Shown here: positions 28,517-38,082 of the stretch, piece by piece
How the letters are laid out: the number at the start of each line of letters is the position of its first letter
Numbering within the stretch: position 1 is the stretch's first letter
NCBI GenBank assembly: GCA_032160165.1
Contig: JAVHWA010000127.1
Coordinates: 28,274 to 92,273 of the forward strand
Direction of reading: 5' to 3'
DNA: 64,000 bases
Source: QHXM01 sp032160165
GTDB lineage: Bacteria; Acidobacteriota; Blastocatellia; Pyrinomonadales; Pyrinomonadaceae
Program-made: the position numbers and the translations under genes
Notes under the pieces: generated by a model
The model's input: only the letters and a program-made list of their open reading frames with translations
The model's database searches: none
What the model was told of the DNA's origin: nothing

Positions 28517-28571
28517 GTCCGACAAACTTTAAGTTTGTCGCAGTGCAGGGACAAGCTGAAGCTTGTCGGAC
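28517..28571. repeat. Double-hairpin REP-like element
   Basis: Two palindromes, CGACAAACTT/AAGTTTGTCG (28520-28540) and GACAAGCT/AGCTTGTC (28550-28567), are framed by GTCCGAC and GTCGGAC, which can also pair with each other. It lies between rpoD and the radical SAM gene and could terminate or stabilise the rpoD transcript. GTCCG ends recall the RAYT-flanking hairpins. Confidence 0.75.
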
Positions 28572-28605
28572 ATCGGTCAATGCGAGGAGTACTCAGCGTC
28601 TCTGA

Positions 28606-30336
28606 TTATTGTTGCACATTCTCCAAAAACGCCTTGAGTTTCCTTGAGCGGGAAGGGTGACGCAATTTCCGTAATGCCTTGGCCTCGATCTGGCGTATGC
28701 GCTCACGCGTGACCGCGAAATGCTGGCCCACTTCTTCCAGCGTGTGTTCGGACCCGGTCGTTCCCAGCCCGAAACGCATCTTGATGACCTTTTCTTCGCG
28801 TGGCGTCAGCGTCGCAAGCACCTCGTCTGTGATCTCGCGAAGGTTCGACGCCACCACCGCGTCGGCGGGGTTGAGAATCGATTTGTCTTCGATGAAATCT
28901 CCCAGATGAGAATCCTCTTCTTCTCCAATGGGCGTTTCCAGACTGATGGGCTCCTGGGCGATCTTCAGCACCTTGCGCACCTTCGAAACGGGAATGTCCA
29001 TCTTCCGCGCGATCTCTTCGCTGGTCGGCTCGCGTCCAAGCTCCTGCACAAGCGAGCGCGAAGTCCTGATCAGCTTGTTGATAGTCTCGATCATATGGAC
29101 CGGTATTCGAATGGTCCTGGCCTGATCGGCGATCGCGCGCGTGATCGCCTGACGAATCCACCATGTTGCGTAAGTCGAGAACTTGTAACCGCGTCGCCAC
29201 TCAAACTTGTCAACCGCTTTCATCAAGCCGATGTTGCCTTCCTGAATCAGATCCAGGAATTGCAGACCACGATTGGTGTACTTCTTCGCGATCGAAACGA
29301 CCAGCCTGAGGTTTGCCTCAACCAGTTCGCGTTTCGCCTGCCCTGTCTGGTGTTCGCCGGTGATAATCGACTGGTATGAGCGTTTGATCTCAACCGGCGA
29401 GACGTTGAATCGAACTTCGACCTGCTGTAGCTGTTTCCTGGCGGTGCTGACCCTGCGTTTATATTCCTTTTCGTCCTCCGCCTTGATCCGTCGCTTGCTC
29501 AGCTTCTCGGTGAAGCTGTCGACCTCTCGTTCTGCCGCACGGATCTCCTTGTGGACAGCCCGGATGGAATTGATCAGACGCTGGCGCGCACGCTCGGTCA
29601 GATTTAGCCGGCCGATCTCCTGGGCGATCTCGAGGCGAGCGCGCGCGACCCGGCGCCTCATACGCATAAGCTTCTTTGACTTCTTGCCGCGCGAAAGCTT
29701 TTGCTCGGCGCGAAGTTTTTCCCATTCTTTCAAACCGACCTTGTAAAGCTTTCGGATATTCTGAATGCCTTCTACGGTCCACTTCAGGTACTCATCTGCT
29801 TTGTCTTCGTCCCCGGTCAGCTCCGCCTGTTCAGAGAAAGTGACGACGTCGCGGATGTGTGCCTTCTGCTCCTCGAGTTCCTCGCCGACTTTCAGCAGCT
29901 CTTCCACGGCGATCGGCGAGCGGGTGATCGCCTTTTTTGTCTTTATCTGTCCACGCTCGATGCGCTTGGCAATCGAAACCTCACCTTCACGAGTGAGCAA
30001 TGGGACGACTCCCATCTCGCGAAGATACAGTCGAACAGGGTCATTGGTTTTATCGAGAGCGCCGGCAGAAAGATCCAGCTCGATGTCTTCTTCGCTGACG
30101 TCTTCGTCGTCGTCGGTCGAGATGGCCGCCGCCTTCTCGATAAGACGCTCTTCCGAATCAGCGACGGGAATATTCGAGCCTTCGAGTTTCTGTAAAACGT
30201 CTTCGATATCATCCGGAGAGACTACGTTGTCGGGGAGTTCGCGGTTGAGGTCGTCGAAGGTGAGGTATTTCTTATCACCGCCTAACTCGAGCAGGCGCTG
30301 CATCACGTCGTCGCGATCTTTTTCTTCCATGCTCAA
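28606..30336 (-). CDS. rpoD: Primary RNA polymerase sigma factor RpoD
   Basis: 576 residues. Region 1.1 at the N-terminus, region 1.2 with DPVRLYLREMGVVPLLTREGE, a ~200-residue non-conserved helical insert, region 2 (LVEANLRLVVSIAKKYTNRG; FSTYATWWIRQAITRAI, the -10 recognition helix), region 3, and region 4 with the helix-turn-helix TLEEVGQHFAVTRERIRQIE that reads the -35 box. It directs housekeeping transcription. It is downstream of dnaG by 66 nt on the same strand, as in the macromolecular-synthesis operon of other bacteria. Confidence 0.97.
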   Translation of the reverse strand: MSMEEKDRDDVMQRLLELGGDKKYLTFDDLNRELPDNVVSPDDIEDVLQKLEGSNIPVADSEERLIEKAAAISTDDDEDVSEEDIELDLSAGALDKTNDPVRLYLREMGVVPLLTREGEVSIAKRIERGQIKTKKAITRSPIAVEELLKVGEELEEQKAHIRDVVTFSEQAELTGDEDKADEYLKWTVEGIQNIRKLYKVGLKEWEKLRAEQKLSRGKKSKKLMRMRRRVARARLEIAQEIGRLNLTERARQRLINSIRAVHKEIRAAEREVDSFTEKLSKRRIKAEDEKEYKRRVSTARKQLQQVEVRFNVSPVEIKRSYQSIITGEHQTGQAKRELVEANLRLVVSIAKKYTNRGLQFLDLIQEGNIGLMKAVDKFEWRRGYKFSTYATWWIRQAITRAIADQARTIRIPVHMIETINKLIRTSRSLVQELGREPTSEEIARKMDIPVSKVRKVLKIAQEPISLETPIGEEEDSHLGDFIEDKSILNPADAVVASNLREITDEVLATLTPREEKVIKMRFGLGTTGSEHTLEEVGQHFAVTRERIRQIEAKALRKLRHPSRSRKLKAFLENVQQ

Positions 30337-30402
30337 GTTCAGTTCATCCTATTGGAGTCTGGATCGAAGAGGAAAAAGTGGCTTTCGCTCTTTTATAAGG
30401 GG

Positions 30403-32238
30403 CTAAATCGTCTTGCCGGCGGCCTCAGTCCTGGGCAACAAGGTATTCCTGCGTCTGGCTAACTCAAGGTCCTCCGCCGCCAATCGATCGCTGGTCTGGG
30501 TGTCTCCAATTCTTTCGGCGGCCGCCTGTTCCGCCCGAAGTTCGTTAATACGTCGGTCGACGCTCATCAACCGAAGCGTATACAAGCAACTTTCGGCGAT
30601 CGCCAGTTCATCGTCAACCGCTTCGTCTTCCGGATGGTCCGACTGCCCTGCCAAAAGCGATGCGACCAGTTCCGCCGCCGGCGGATCATCTTCAATCCTC
30701 GCACCCAGCGCACTGAAATCAACTTCAGTGCCTTCTTCTTCGATCTCGAACAACGCGTGAAAAATTGAAGCTGTTGGCAATTCCTCGTAATCTGCAGTCT
30801 CGATCCGTGGAAGAATCGCGCGGCGAACGTCTTTGTGCTGGACGAGGAGCTGCAGAAGCCTTTGCTCGGCGACGGTCGGTTTCGCTCCTGTCGCGCGTAT
30901 TATCGTTTGCTTAACGTTCCGAGCGTCAGATTCGTTACTCTTGAGGGATTGCCACAGTTCTCGCCTCAGCGCGGGTTCCTGGACACGCAGAGCGTCCATC
31001 ACCATGTCAAAGTACTCGCGCTTCTGGATACCGTTGCGGACGGCGCGAACAAACGGGAGCGCCTCCTCAACTGCCGCGGCCTTATCAGCCGGGCGCAGAA
31101 GGTTGCGATCTCGCACTGCCTGATCGAGCACGAATTGTATGTGGGGAAGCGCCGTGCCCCGTCGCTCGTGATACGCCTCGACTCCGTGCGTTCGGATGAA
31201 CTCATCCGGGTCGGTGCCACTCGGCAGGACCAACACTTTAGTCTCGAAGTCCGCGGCAAGAAGCGTTTCAATCGCGCGCTTTGCTGCCTTGACGCCTGCG
31301 CTGTCACCATCATAGTTGACAACAACCTTGCGCGCAAATCGGGCTAGTAACCTCGCCTGGTCCGCAGTCAACGCGGTGCCAAGCGATGCCACCATGTTCC
31401 GAACACCGAATTGATAGGGGACGATCAGATCAAGATATCCCTCCACCAGGATGGCAAATTTGCGCTTGCGGATTTCATCGCGAGTCTGGTTGAGACCGAA
31501 CAAATGCCGGCCTTTGATGTAGGCCGCCGTCTCGGGCGAATTCAGGTACTTCGGCTCGCCATCCTCAGTTAAGGTCCTGCCGCCGAACGCCACCGCGCGT
31601 CCCTGTGCATCGAACACGGGAAAGATCAGTCGGCCGCGAAAGCGATCATAAAATCCGCCGTTATCCTTTTTGACGACCAGTCCACTTCGCTCGAGCTGAC
31701 CTGGTGTTGCACCGCGTTGCTTCAAGTGCGACGAAAGCGCGTCCCAGCTGTCGATCGCATAACCAAGGCGGAAGGCTTTCGATGTCTCTTCCGAGATCTG
31801 TCGGCCAGCCAGATAATCGCGCGCTGATCGCGCCTCACGCGTGTTCTCTTCCAACTGGGTCTCCCACCACTCGAGGGCCCAGCCGTTTAATTTGATGACC
31901 TCGTCGGCTTCCTTCCGTCGATCTTCAAATTTCTGATCTTCGACGACGGCGGGCAAAGCTACGTTGGTCTTCTCGGCTACGATCTTCACGGCTTCGGGAA
32001 AGGAGACGCGCTCAATCTCCATCACGAAATTGAAAACGCTGCCGCCTTTCTGACAACCGAAGCAATAGAAGATCTCTTTAGCGGGGCTGACCGAGAAGGA
32101 AGGGGTCTTCTCCTGATGAAAAGGACAGCAAGCCATCCAGCTCGCGCCCTTCTTTTTGAGAGTGACGTAATCCTGAATGACTCGCACGATATCTGCCTGC
32201 CGGCGTAAATCGTCTATGAATGATTGCGGAAAGCGCAT
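30403..32238 (-). CDS. dnaG: DNA primase
   Basis: 611 residues. CHC2 zinc finger near the N-terminus (CPFHQEKTPSF...FYCFGCQKGG), catalytic core with Toprim motifs (VEGYLDLIVPYQFG; VVNYDGDSAGVKAA) and a C-terminal helicase-binding region that is Glu-rich and divergent. It makes RNA primers for replication. The start lies 5 nt after the mutS2 stop and the gene is followed by rpoD, so mutS2-dnaG-rpoD looks like one transcript. Confidence 0.97.
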   Translation of the reverse strand: MRFPQSFIDDLRRQADIVRVIQDYVTLKKKGASWMACCPFHQEKTPSFSVSPAKEIFYCFGCQKGGSVFNFVMEIERVSFPEAVKIVAEKTNVALPAVVEDQKFEDRRKEADEVIKLNGWALEWWETQLEENTREARSARDYLAGRQISEETSKAFRLGYAIDSWDALSSHLKQRGATPGQLERSGLVVKKDNGGFYDRFRGRLIFPVFDAQGRAVAFGGRTLTEDGEPKYLNSPETAAYIKGRHLFGLNQTRDEIRKRKFAILVEGYLDLIVPYQFGVRNMVASLGTALTADQARLLARFARKVVVNYDGDSAGVKAAKRAIETLLAADFETKVLVLPSGTDPDEFIRTHGVEAYHERRGTALPHIQFVLDQAVRDRNLLRPADKAAAVEEALPFVRAVRNGIQKREYFDMVMDALRVQEPALRRELWQSLKSNESDARNVKQTIIRATGAKPTVAEQRLLQLLVQHKDVRRAILPRIETADYEELPTASIFHALFEIEEEGTEVDFSALGARIEDDPPAAELVASLLAGQSDHPEDEAVDDELAIAESCLYTLRLMSVDRRINELRAEQAAAERIGDTQTSDRLAAEDLELARRRNTLLPRTEAAGKTI

Positions 32239-32243
32239 TATCG

Positions 32244-34718
32244 TTACTGTTTCAATTCCACAACCGTTGCACCCGCTCCGCCCTGGTCCTGCGGGGCCTG
32301 AGCAAAACGCGCGACGTGCGGATGGCTCTTCAGGAAATCGCTGATAGCGCGGCGTAGCGCACCTGTGCCGTGACCGTGAATTATTCGTACGTGGCCCATA
32401 CTGTTCATAAACGCTTCGTCGAGAAATTTGTCCGCTTCGTCAACCGCCTCGTCGGTCGTCCGGCCTATCAGGTTTATCTCCGCGCGGACTTCGCCGGATG
32501 CGCCCAGATGAACCTCCGTGCTTTGCGACGCCGCACGCATTTTCTCGAGCTGGCCAGCCTGAGTTTGCGGTTCCGTTGCCTCGACAAGGTCGAGGTTGGA
32601 AAGCTTCTCTCTAAAGCGAAGCGCTTTGACCCGGACTTCGGCCTCGTCGTCTTTGATCTTATCCACAATCCCGACGGAACCGAATGAGCGCATTCGCACT
32701 CGATCGCCGACTGCGATCGGTCGCGCATGCGAAACCTTGTAATCCGTTTCGGCCTCTGCAGCCGCCGCCGCGCCGCCCACGACTTTCCCGTCGCGAACGA
32801 CACGAACAGCACGAGCTGACTGCGGAGTTGTGGGAGTTGGCGAAATCGTCCGGACCGCGCGGTGCGCCTCGCGTTTGAGCTCGCCTGCGCGCTTCTGCGC
32901 TTCGCGCTCAAGCTTCACTCGTTCCGCACGGTCTTCGATCTTCGCAGTCAATTCGCGCGAGCGTTTCTCGAATTCCGTGATCGACTTTTGCAGCTCGCGC
33001 TCGAAAACGCTTTGTCGCTCGCGTTCCCGTTTCTGTGCCTCCGCCTCCAGTCCGGCGTATTTTTCTGCTACCGCGGCCCGTTCCTCTTCTAAAGCGCGAC
33101 GCATGTTCTCAGCGTCTTCGGAATCTAGCTTGATCCGCCTTAGATACTGCTGGGCATCGAGAGCGGATTGACCAACTTTGTCCGCGGCAGCGCGCACGAT
33201 TTCATCTGGAAAGCCGAAGCGCCGAGCGATCTCGATCCCAGACGAGGCGCCGGCCATTCCTACCAGAAGCTTGTAAGTGGGCTGTAAGGTCTTCTCGTCA
33301 AATTCAACACTCGCATTTGTCACGGCTTCCTCGTTTGCCGCGTACATCTTCAAACCACTGTAATGCGTGGTGGCCAGCACGTGCGCGCCACACGCGCGGC
33401 GAAAGTGATCCACCACCGCAACGCCCAGCGCGGAGCCTTCCTCCGGATCCGTTCCTGTGCCCACCTCATCAAGCAAAACCAGCGCCGGCGCTTTGCACCC
33501 CTCGATCATGCGGCTGATGTTGGCAACGTGCGAGGTAAAGGTCGAAAGGTTCGCGGCGATTGATTGATGATCTCCGATATCTGCCAGCACCGAACCATAG
33601 AAGGGAACCCGCGCGAGACGCGCTGGTAACGGAAGCCCCGACAACGCCATCAATGAAAGCAGCCCGGTGGTTTTGAGCACAACAGTTTTACCGCCCGCGT
33701 TTGCGCCCGAAATGACCATAACCGGATGAGTTGCGTCGAGTGAAAAGGAAACGGGGACGACCGAGCCACCGGTCTCGCGCAAACTTTCCTGGAGCAAAGG
33801 ATGGCGAGCAGCGATCAGTTCGAGCGTGTTGTTCTCGCTAATCTCCGGCACGGTGCAGTCGAGTCGCTCGGACAAGGCGCGTTTGGCGTTTACGAAGTCA
33901 AGCTCCTCAACCGCTCGAGCCGCCATATGAAGTGCCGGCAGAGCGCCGCGCAGTTCGTCGCTCAGCGAGAACAGAATCCTATAGATCTCGCGTTCTTCGG
34001 TCTCTCGCAACGCCTGCAGTTCGTTGTTGGCCTCGATGGTTTCGAGTGGCTCTACGAATATCGTTGCTCCCGATGACGAGAACCCGTGTGCGACGCCTGA
34101 GACGCGTCCTCTGTGGTCTGACTTGACCGGTATCACAAAGCGGTCGTTCCGAACCGTTACCAACTCGTCCTGAATCGCTTCTTCGGAACGACGCATCAGG
34201 CTTTCGAGCGACCGCGTGATGCTTGATCGCAGCCGCGTGATCTCTGAACGGATGCGTGCCAACTCAGGGCTCGCGCGATCATCCAGCTCTCCGCTGGGTA
34301 AGATTTTGTTTGAGATCCGGGCGGCAAGGCTATGCAGATCGCGCGGCAGGTTCTCGATAGAAGACCAGAGGAGGGGAGCGTTTTCACGCTCGGTCTGAAT
34401 TGCGGCACGCGCGGCCAGCGCTTGCTCACACATTCTCGCAAGCTCGAGAATCGCCAGCGGGTCCAGCGCAGTTCCTTCTATGTGCAGACGCGCAAGCGAA
34501 TCGGACGGGTCACCGAGTTCAGTGAAGGACCACGCGACTCCAAGTCGACGCAACTCCAGACACTCCGCAAGGGCCTTCAACTCGCCCAAGAGAGAGTTGA
34601 GGTTGTCGAGCGGGGCAAGTGCCTCGGCGCGCGTCCGTCCCATGGAGGTCTGCGCCCCGCGCCGCACAAGTGCGCGCAGCTTGTCATACTCCAGAGTTGC
34701 GAATGCCTGGGGATTCAT
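32244..34718 (-). CDS. mutS2: MutS2 family DNA/ribosome-associated ATPase with Smr domain
   Basis: 824 residues. MutS core and clamp domains, ABC-type ATPase with Walker A in ISGANAGGKTVVLKTTG and Walker B LVLLDEVGTGTDPEEG, a long Glu/Arg-rich coiled coil (~500-610), a KOW-like segment (VRMRSFGSVGIVDKI) and a C-terminal Smr nuclease domain (INLIGRTTDEAVDEADKF; VRIIHGHGTGALR). No mismatch-recognition domain I, as expected of MutS2. Family members restrain recombination or rescue collided ribosomes. Only 4 nt separate the start codon from a repeat array, with no clear Shine-Dalgarno. Confidence 0.95.
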   Translation of the reverse strand: MNPQAFATLEYDKLRALVRRGAQTSMGRTRAEALAPLDNLNSLLGELKALAECLELRRLGVAWSFTELGDPSDSLARLHIEGTALDPLAILELARMCEQALAARAAIQTERENAPLLWSSIENLPRDLHSLAARISNKILPSGELDDRASPELARIRSEITRLRSSITRSLESLMRRSEEAIQDELVTVRNDRFVIPVKSDHRGRVSGVAHGFSSSGATIFVEPLETIEANNELQALRETEEREIYRILFSLSDELRGALPALHMAARAVEELDFVNAKRALSERLDCTVPEISENNTLELIAARHPLLQESLRETGGSVVPVSFSLDATHPVMVISGANAGGKTVVLKTTGLLSLMALSGLPLPARLARVPFYGSVLADIGDHQSIAANLSTFTSHVANISRMIEGCKAPALVLLDEVGTGTDPEEGSALGVAVVDHFRRACGAHVLATTHYSGLKMYAANEEAVTNASVEFDEKTLQPTYKLLVGMAGASSGIEIARRFGFPDEIVRAAADKVGQSALDAQQYLRRIKLDSEDAENMRRALEEERAAVAEKYAGLEAEAQKRERERQSVFERELQKSITEFEKRSRELTAKIEDRAERVKLEREAQKRAGELKREAHRAVRTISPTPTTPQSARAVRVVRDGKVVGGAAAAAEAETDYKVSHARPIAVGDRVRMRSFGSVGIVDKIKDDEAEVRVKALRFREKLSNLDLVEATEPQTQAGQLEKMRAASQSTEVHLGASGEVRAEINLIGRTTDEAVDEADKFLDEAFMNSMGHVRIIHGHGTGALRRAISDFLKSHPHVARFAQAPQDQGGAGATVVELKQ

Positions 34719-34722
34719 ATCG

Positions 34723-34820
34723 TGAGAACTCAGAACACAGGACTCAGAACTCAGAAGAAGGACCCGCGTCAGGCCATCTGGATTCTGAGTCCCGAGTCCT
34801 GCATTCTGTGTTCTTTCTTC
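34723..34820. repeat. Heptamer array pair (GAACTCA/GGACTCA, inverted)
   Basis: Left arm 34723-34757 (units GAACTCA, GAACACA, GGACTCA, GAACTCA) and right arm ~34791-34820 with the complementary TGAGTCC/TGTGTTC. It fills the gap between the kinase stop and the mutS2 start almost completely. Confidence 0.82.
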
Positions 34821-34826
34821 TCCTAC

Positions 34827-36683
34827 TCATGTTCGCTGACGGCGTCGCTCTGATACATGCGCTGCTGCCGCAAACAGTTCTCGCGTGTCGAGGACCGTAA
34901 TAGTCCCTTCGGACCTCGCGATGACTCCGCGAACGGAACCTCCCTCAGAATCCCCGGCCAAAGGAGTGATGTCCTCTCGCTGAATCTTGATCGGGCTATC
35001 GACTCGACTCACAGCCAGAGCGAGTTGTTCGTCGCTGCGTAGCGCGATGATAAAGGCGGGAGAAGCAGAAGCAGGTCCTTCTCCCAACGTCGCCAGCGGA
35101 TCCAGCACGGTCAACATCCGCCCATGAACACTTACGACACCCAGCACAGCGGCTGGGGCAAACGGGATGGGAACCGGCGCCCGCCACTCAGTGACGCCAT
35201 CCGTTTCGTCCAGAAAGAGGCCAATGCATCTCTCGTCCACATAAGCGAGGAGCAACTCGCGCATCTCGCCATTAGCTTCCGCCGCGGGCTCGCTTGCCGC
35301 CGGGCGCTGCGGCTTTTTCTCCAGGAGAAGCGCAGCTTGAAACTCCGGTTCCACAACCGGCGTGATGGCCTTTTTCCTCGCAGAAGGCTTTTCCGCTGCG
35401 GGCGCGGAGCGAGGCCTTATTTTGGATTCTTTTGTGATTTCAGGTGGCCGCGGTCGAGGTCTCGCCTCAGCCCGCTCTTCAGATGGCCGATTTGTGGCCG
35501 TCTGCCGGGGAGCCTGTACATGGAGATCGCGCACGTGTTCGATCGCCTCCCTGGCCTCTTCGTTTGCCCACCCTCTAAGAAACGGAACCGACTCTTCCGT
35601 CCTTTGGAACTCCTTGAGCTTGTCAGCGCTAATCGAATCTTCTGGGTTTCCAGACGAGTCATTGTTCGAACCTGCGGAAGAGCGCGCCTCTCTAAGTGAA
35701 CCCTTCGCGTTTCCGCCGCAGGCGGCGAGGAGTTCGTTGGCAAATTCTTCCGGTGAACTCGGCCGCAGGTCTCTGTCTTTTTCCAGCGATCGCAGCACTG
35801 CTCGACTGACGGCTTCAGAAATCTGAGGGACGATCTCATTAAGGGGTCGAGGCGCGTCATCAAGGTGCCTTCGACGCAATTCTTCCGTCGTATGTCCAAG
35901 GAAAGGAGGGCGGCCGGAGAGCATTTCGTAGATAGTGCAGCCAAGGGCGTAAATGTCCGTGCGGCCATCCAGACCGGTAAAGCCGGGACCGTCGCCGAAC
36001 CATTGTTCCGGCGACATATACAAAGGCGTCCCGATCGGCATGCCGTGGTTGGTTAACTGCATGGAAGCCTCTTCGCCGCCCTGCTGCGTCCCACGAAGTT
36101 TAACGATGCCAAAGTCTGCGATCTTGATCAGCTGGGAAACTTCCCCATCGTTGGTTTTCTCCTCGGCCAGAAGCACATTGTCCGGCTTAAGGTCGCGATG
36201 AATGATCCCGCGTTCGTGCGCAGCCTGAAGCGCGCCGCACACGGCTTCCACAATCTCCATCGTTTCGTTGAGCGGCAGGCGCCCGCGCGCTTTCAACTCA
36301 TCGCGAAGGCTTCGGCCCTCAACCATCTCCATCACCATGTAGGTAAGGCCGGTCGGCGAGCGCTCGAGATCATAGACGAGAACGGAGTGTTGATGACGCA
36401 GCTTTCTTAGCGCGCGCGCCTCGCGCAGGAACCGCTCCGAGAGTTTTTGATTGCTCGGTGGGCCGAGCATGACTTTAATCGCCACTTCATCGAGACTCTG
36501 ATGCTGAGCGCGATAAACGGCACCCATCGAGCCCGAACCGATCAGTTTCGTCAAAGTGTATTTTGTGCCAAGCGAAATCTGCAGAGCTGTAGCCAGCGGG
36601 TCAGGGACCAGCGGCTCGCCATCGTGCGGACAATAGCTAGTTTCGTCGGCGGCGGTTGAGTTGCAGGTCTGACAGAGCTTCAT
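34827..36683 (-). CDS. Serine/threonine protein kinase fused to a CheW-like domain
   Basis: 618 residues. An N-terminal zinc ribbon (CQTC...YCPHDGEPL, ~4-25), then a complete Hanks kinase domain ~42-320: Gly loop IGSGSMGAVY, catalytic Lys K70, HRDLKPDN (162-169), DFG (190-192), activation-end SPEQ and RTDIYALGCTIYEML. A ~150-residue disordered linker rich in Arg/Pro/Glu follows, then from ~475 a CheW-like fold: RELLLAYVDERCIGLFLDE, VLGVVSVHGRMLTVLDPLA, LALAVSRVDSPIKI, ITVLDTRELF. CheW domains dock onto CheA and receptors. No membrane segment. The fusion of a Ser/Thr kinase with CheW is uncommon; an orphan CheA is encoded at 53.6-55.7 kb. Confidence 0.88.
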   Translation of the reverse strand: MKLCQTCNSTAADETSYCPHDGEPLVPDPLATALQISLGTKYTLTKLIGSGSMGAVYRAQHQSLDEVAIKVMLGPPSNQKLSERFLREARALRKLRHQHSVLVYDLERSPTGLTYMVMEMVEGRSLRDELKARGRLPLNETMEIVEAVCGALQAAHERGIIHRDLKPDNVLLAEEKTNDGEVSQLIKIADFGIVKLRGTQQGGEEASMQLTNHGMPIGTPLYMSPEQWFGDGPGFTGLDGRTDIYALGCTIYEMLSGRPPFLGHTTEELRRRHLDDAPRPLNEIVPQISEAVSRAVLRSLEKDRDLRPSSPEEFANELLAACGGNAKGSLREARSSAGSNNDSSGNPEDSISADKLKEFQRTEESVPFLRGWANEEAREAIEHVRDLHVQAPRQTATNRPSEERAEARPRPRPPEITKESKIRPRSAPAAEKPSARKKAITPVVEPEFQAALLLEKKPQRPAASEPAAEANGEMRELLLAYVDERCIGLFLDETDGVTEWRAPVPIPFAPAAVLGVVSVHGRMLTVLDPLATLGEGPASASPAFIIALRSDEQLALAVSRVDSPIKIQREDITPLAGDSEGGSVRGVIARSEGTITVLDTRELFAAAAHVSERRRQRT

Positions 36684-36866
36684 GGCGCGTTCGACAGAGG
36701 TTTTGATCGAGGAACGGCAAAGCTGGGGACAAGAGCGGTTCTAACATGCCGGATATATGAAGGGCAAGGAGGGAGCGTGGAGCAGTTCACCAACCGATCC
36801 GCTGTCGACAGCGTTTCCGAAAATCCCGGTTGATGCTACGATACGCTGGCTAATGACTCGAAGTAT

Positions 36867-37799
36867 ATGAATCTCTCCAACCGCCTTCGCCGCTTCGGAA
36901 ACTTCACTCGGTTGTTCGTCTTCGGACTGCCTAAATACGCCGTCGGCTCGATTGATGTCACCAATCGCTGCAACCTGCGTTGCGAACACTGTTACTTCTT
37001 CGCCGAAGATCACGACAATGAGAAAGAGCTTTCAATCGAGAAGTGGGTCGAAAAGCTTGAAGAGATGAAAGCCGCCGGGCATCCGATGATGCTATGTACA
37101 TGGGTGGGCGGTGAGCCGATGATGCGCAAGAAACTGATCGAAGTCGGGCGGCACTATTTCAAGCATAACACCATCGTCACGAATGGCACCGTTGAGTTGC
37201 CGGCGTGGGACAATTGCACGTGGGTGATTTCAATCGATGGAACCGAGGAGGCGTTCAGTCGAATGCGCGCCCCGGGCATCTACCAAAAGATTAAGCGGAA
37301 CGTAATTAACCATCCTGATCTGCGGATCCAGATCTCTTGCGTGTTGACCAGTATCACCGCCAACTGCGTCGAGGACCTGATCAAGGAGTGGGGACCGCTC
37401 GCGCGCGGCGGCATCATCTTCGACTTTTTCACACCGGTGACAAACCTCGACGAGACGCTTTGGCTCGACTGGCCGGAGCGCGATCGGCTGATCGATCAAC
37501 TCCTGGGATTGAAAAAGAAATATCCGGGTGTCATTAATATGATGGATTCGACTTTGGAGTTGATGAAATCGAAAAACGCCAGACGCGTCACAGACAATTG
37601 TGAATTCCGACTAAAGGCCTTTGCACTTGGATCTACGGGTGAACCGAAAGGCAAGTGCATGATGGGCGACAACGCCGACTGCGATCGCTGTGGCTGCGTC
37701 GTGCCGTTTCATATGGCCACCTTGAGCAGCCGACGATTAATGATCAAGGAACAGCTCAAATCCTGGCGTTCGAAGAGAGCGGGTCTCTCAGCGCGCTAG
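36867..37799 (+). CDS. Radical SAM protein, HpnH/SPASM-like
   Basis: 310 residues. Radical SAM cluster C35-x3-C39-x2-C42 (DVTNRCNLRCEHCYFF), GGEPMM motif, IVTNGTVELP and SIDGTEEAFSRMRAPG, all in the usual order. The C-terminal region has several Cys (KCMMGDNADCDRCGC) that may bind an auxiliary cluster. Substrate unknown. The last ~20 residues overlap a +2-frame open stretch running to 37909, so a frameshift near 37750 that would extend the protein is possible but unproven. The gene is divergent from the kinase gene. Confidence 0.82.
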   Translation: MNLSNRLRRFGNFTRLFVFGLPKYAVGSIDVTNRCNLRCEHCYFFAEDHDNEKELSIEKWVEKLEEMKAAGHPMMLCTWVGGEPMMRKKLIEVGRHYFKHNTIVTNGTVELPAWDNCTWVISIDGTEEAFSRMRAPGIYQKIKRNVINHPDLRIQISCVLTSITANCVEDLIKEWGPLARGGIIFDFFTPVTNLDETLWLDWPERDRLIDQLLGLKKKYPGVINMMDSTLELMKSKNARRVTDNCEFRLKAFALGSTGEPKGKCMMGDNADCDRCGCVVPFHMATLSSRRLMIKEQLKSWRSKRAGLSAR

Positions 37800-38082
37800 A
37801 AAACCGCCTTCGCCCGAACGGGCACATTAATCCTGACGCAATGCAGCTCATCAAACAACGTCGTCAACGAGCGATGCGCGGGGTTCTGCCAAAAGACATA
37901 TCCGACTAGTGGCTATTGCCGCCTCATTTCAATCGCGTGCTCTGAAGTTCGCGCCCCTCGCGTACGGTCCCGTGAACGCTTTGACACTCATTCATCGTAA
38001 CGTGACCGCGATACATCTGCCCCTCTATTACCCTCGAGGCCATATATGGACAGATAAGCGATGTTCGAGGTAGGAGGATAGG

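Noticed and set aside
37655..37909. Separate 84-residue gene after the radical SAM gene
   Set aside because: It overlaps the radical SAM gene in another frame. Its tail looks somewhat protein-like, so a frameshift extension is noted instead of a separate gene.
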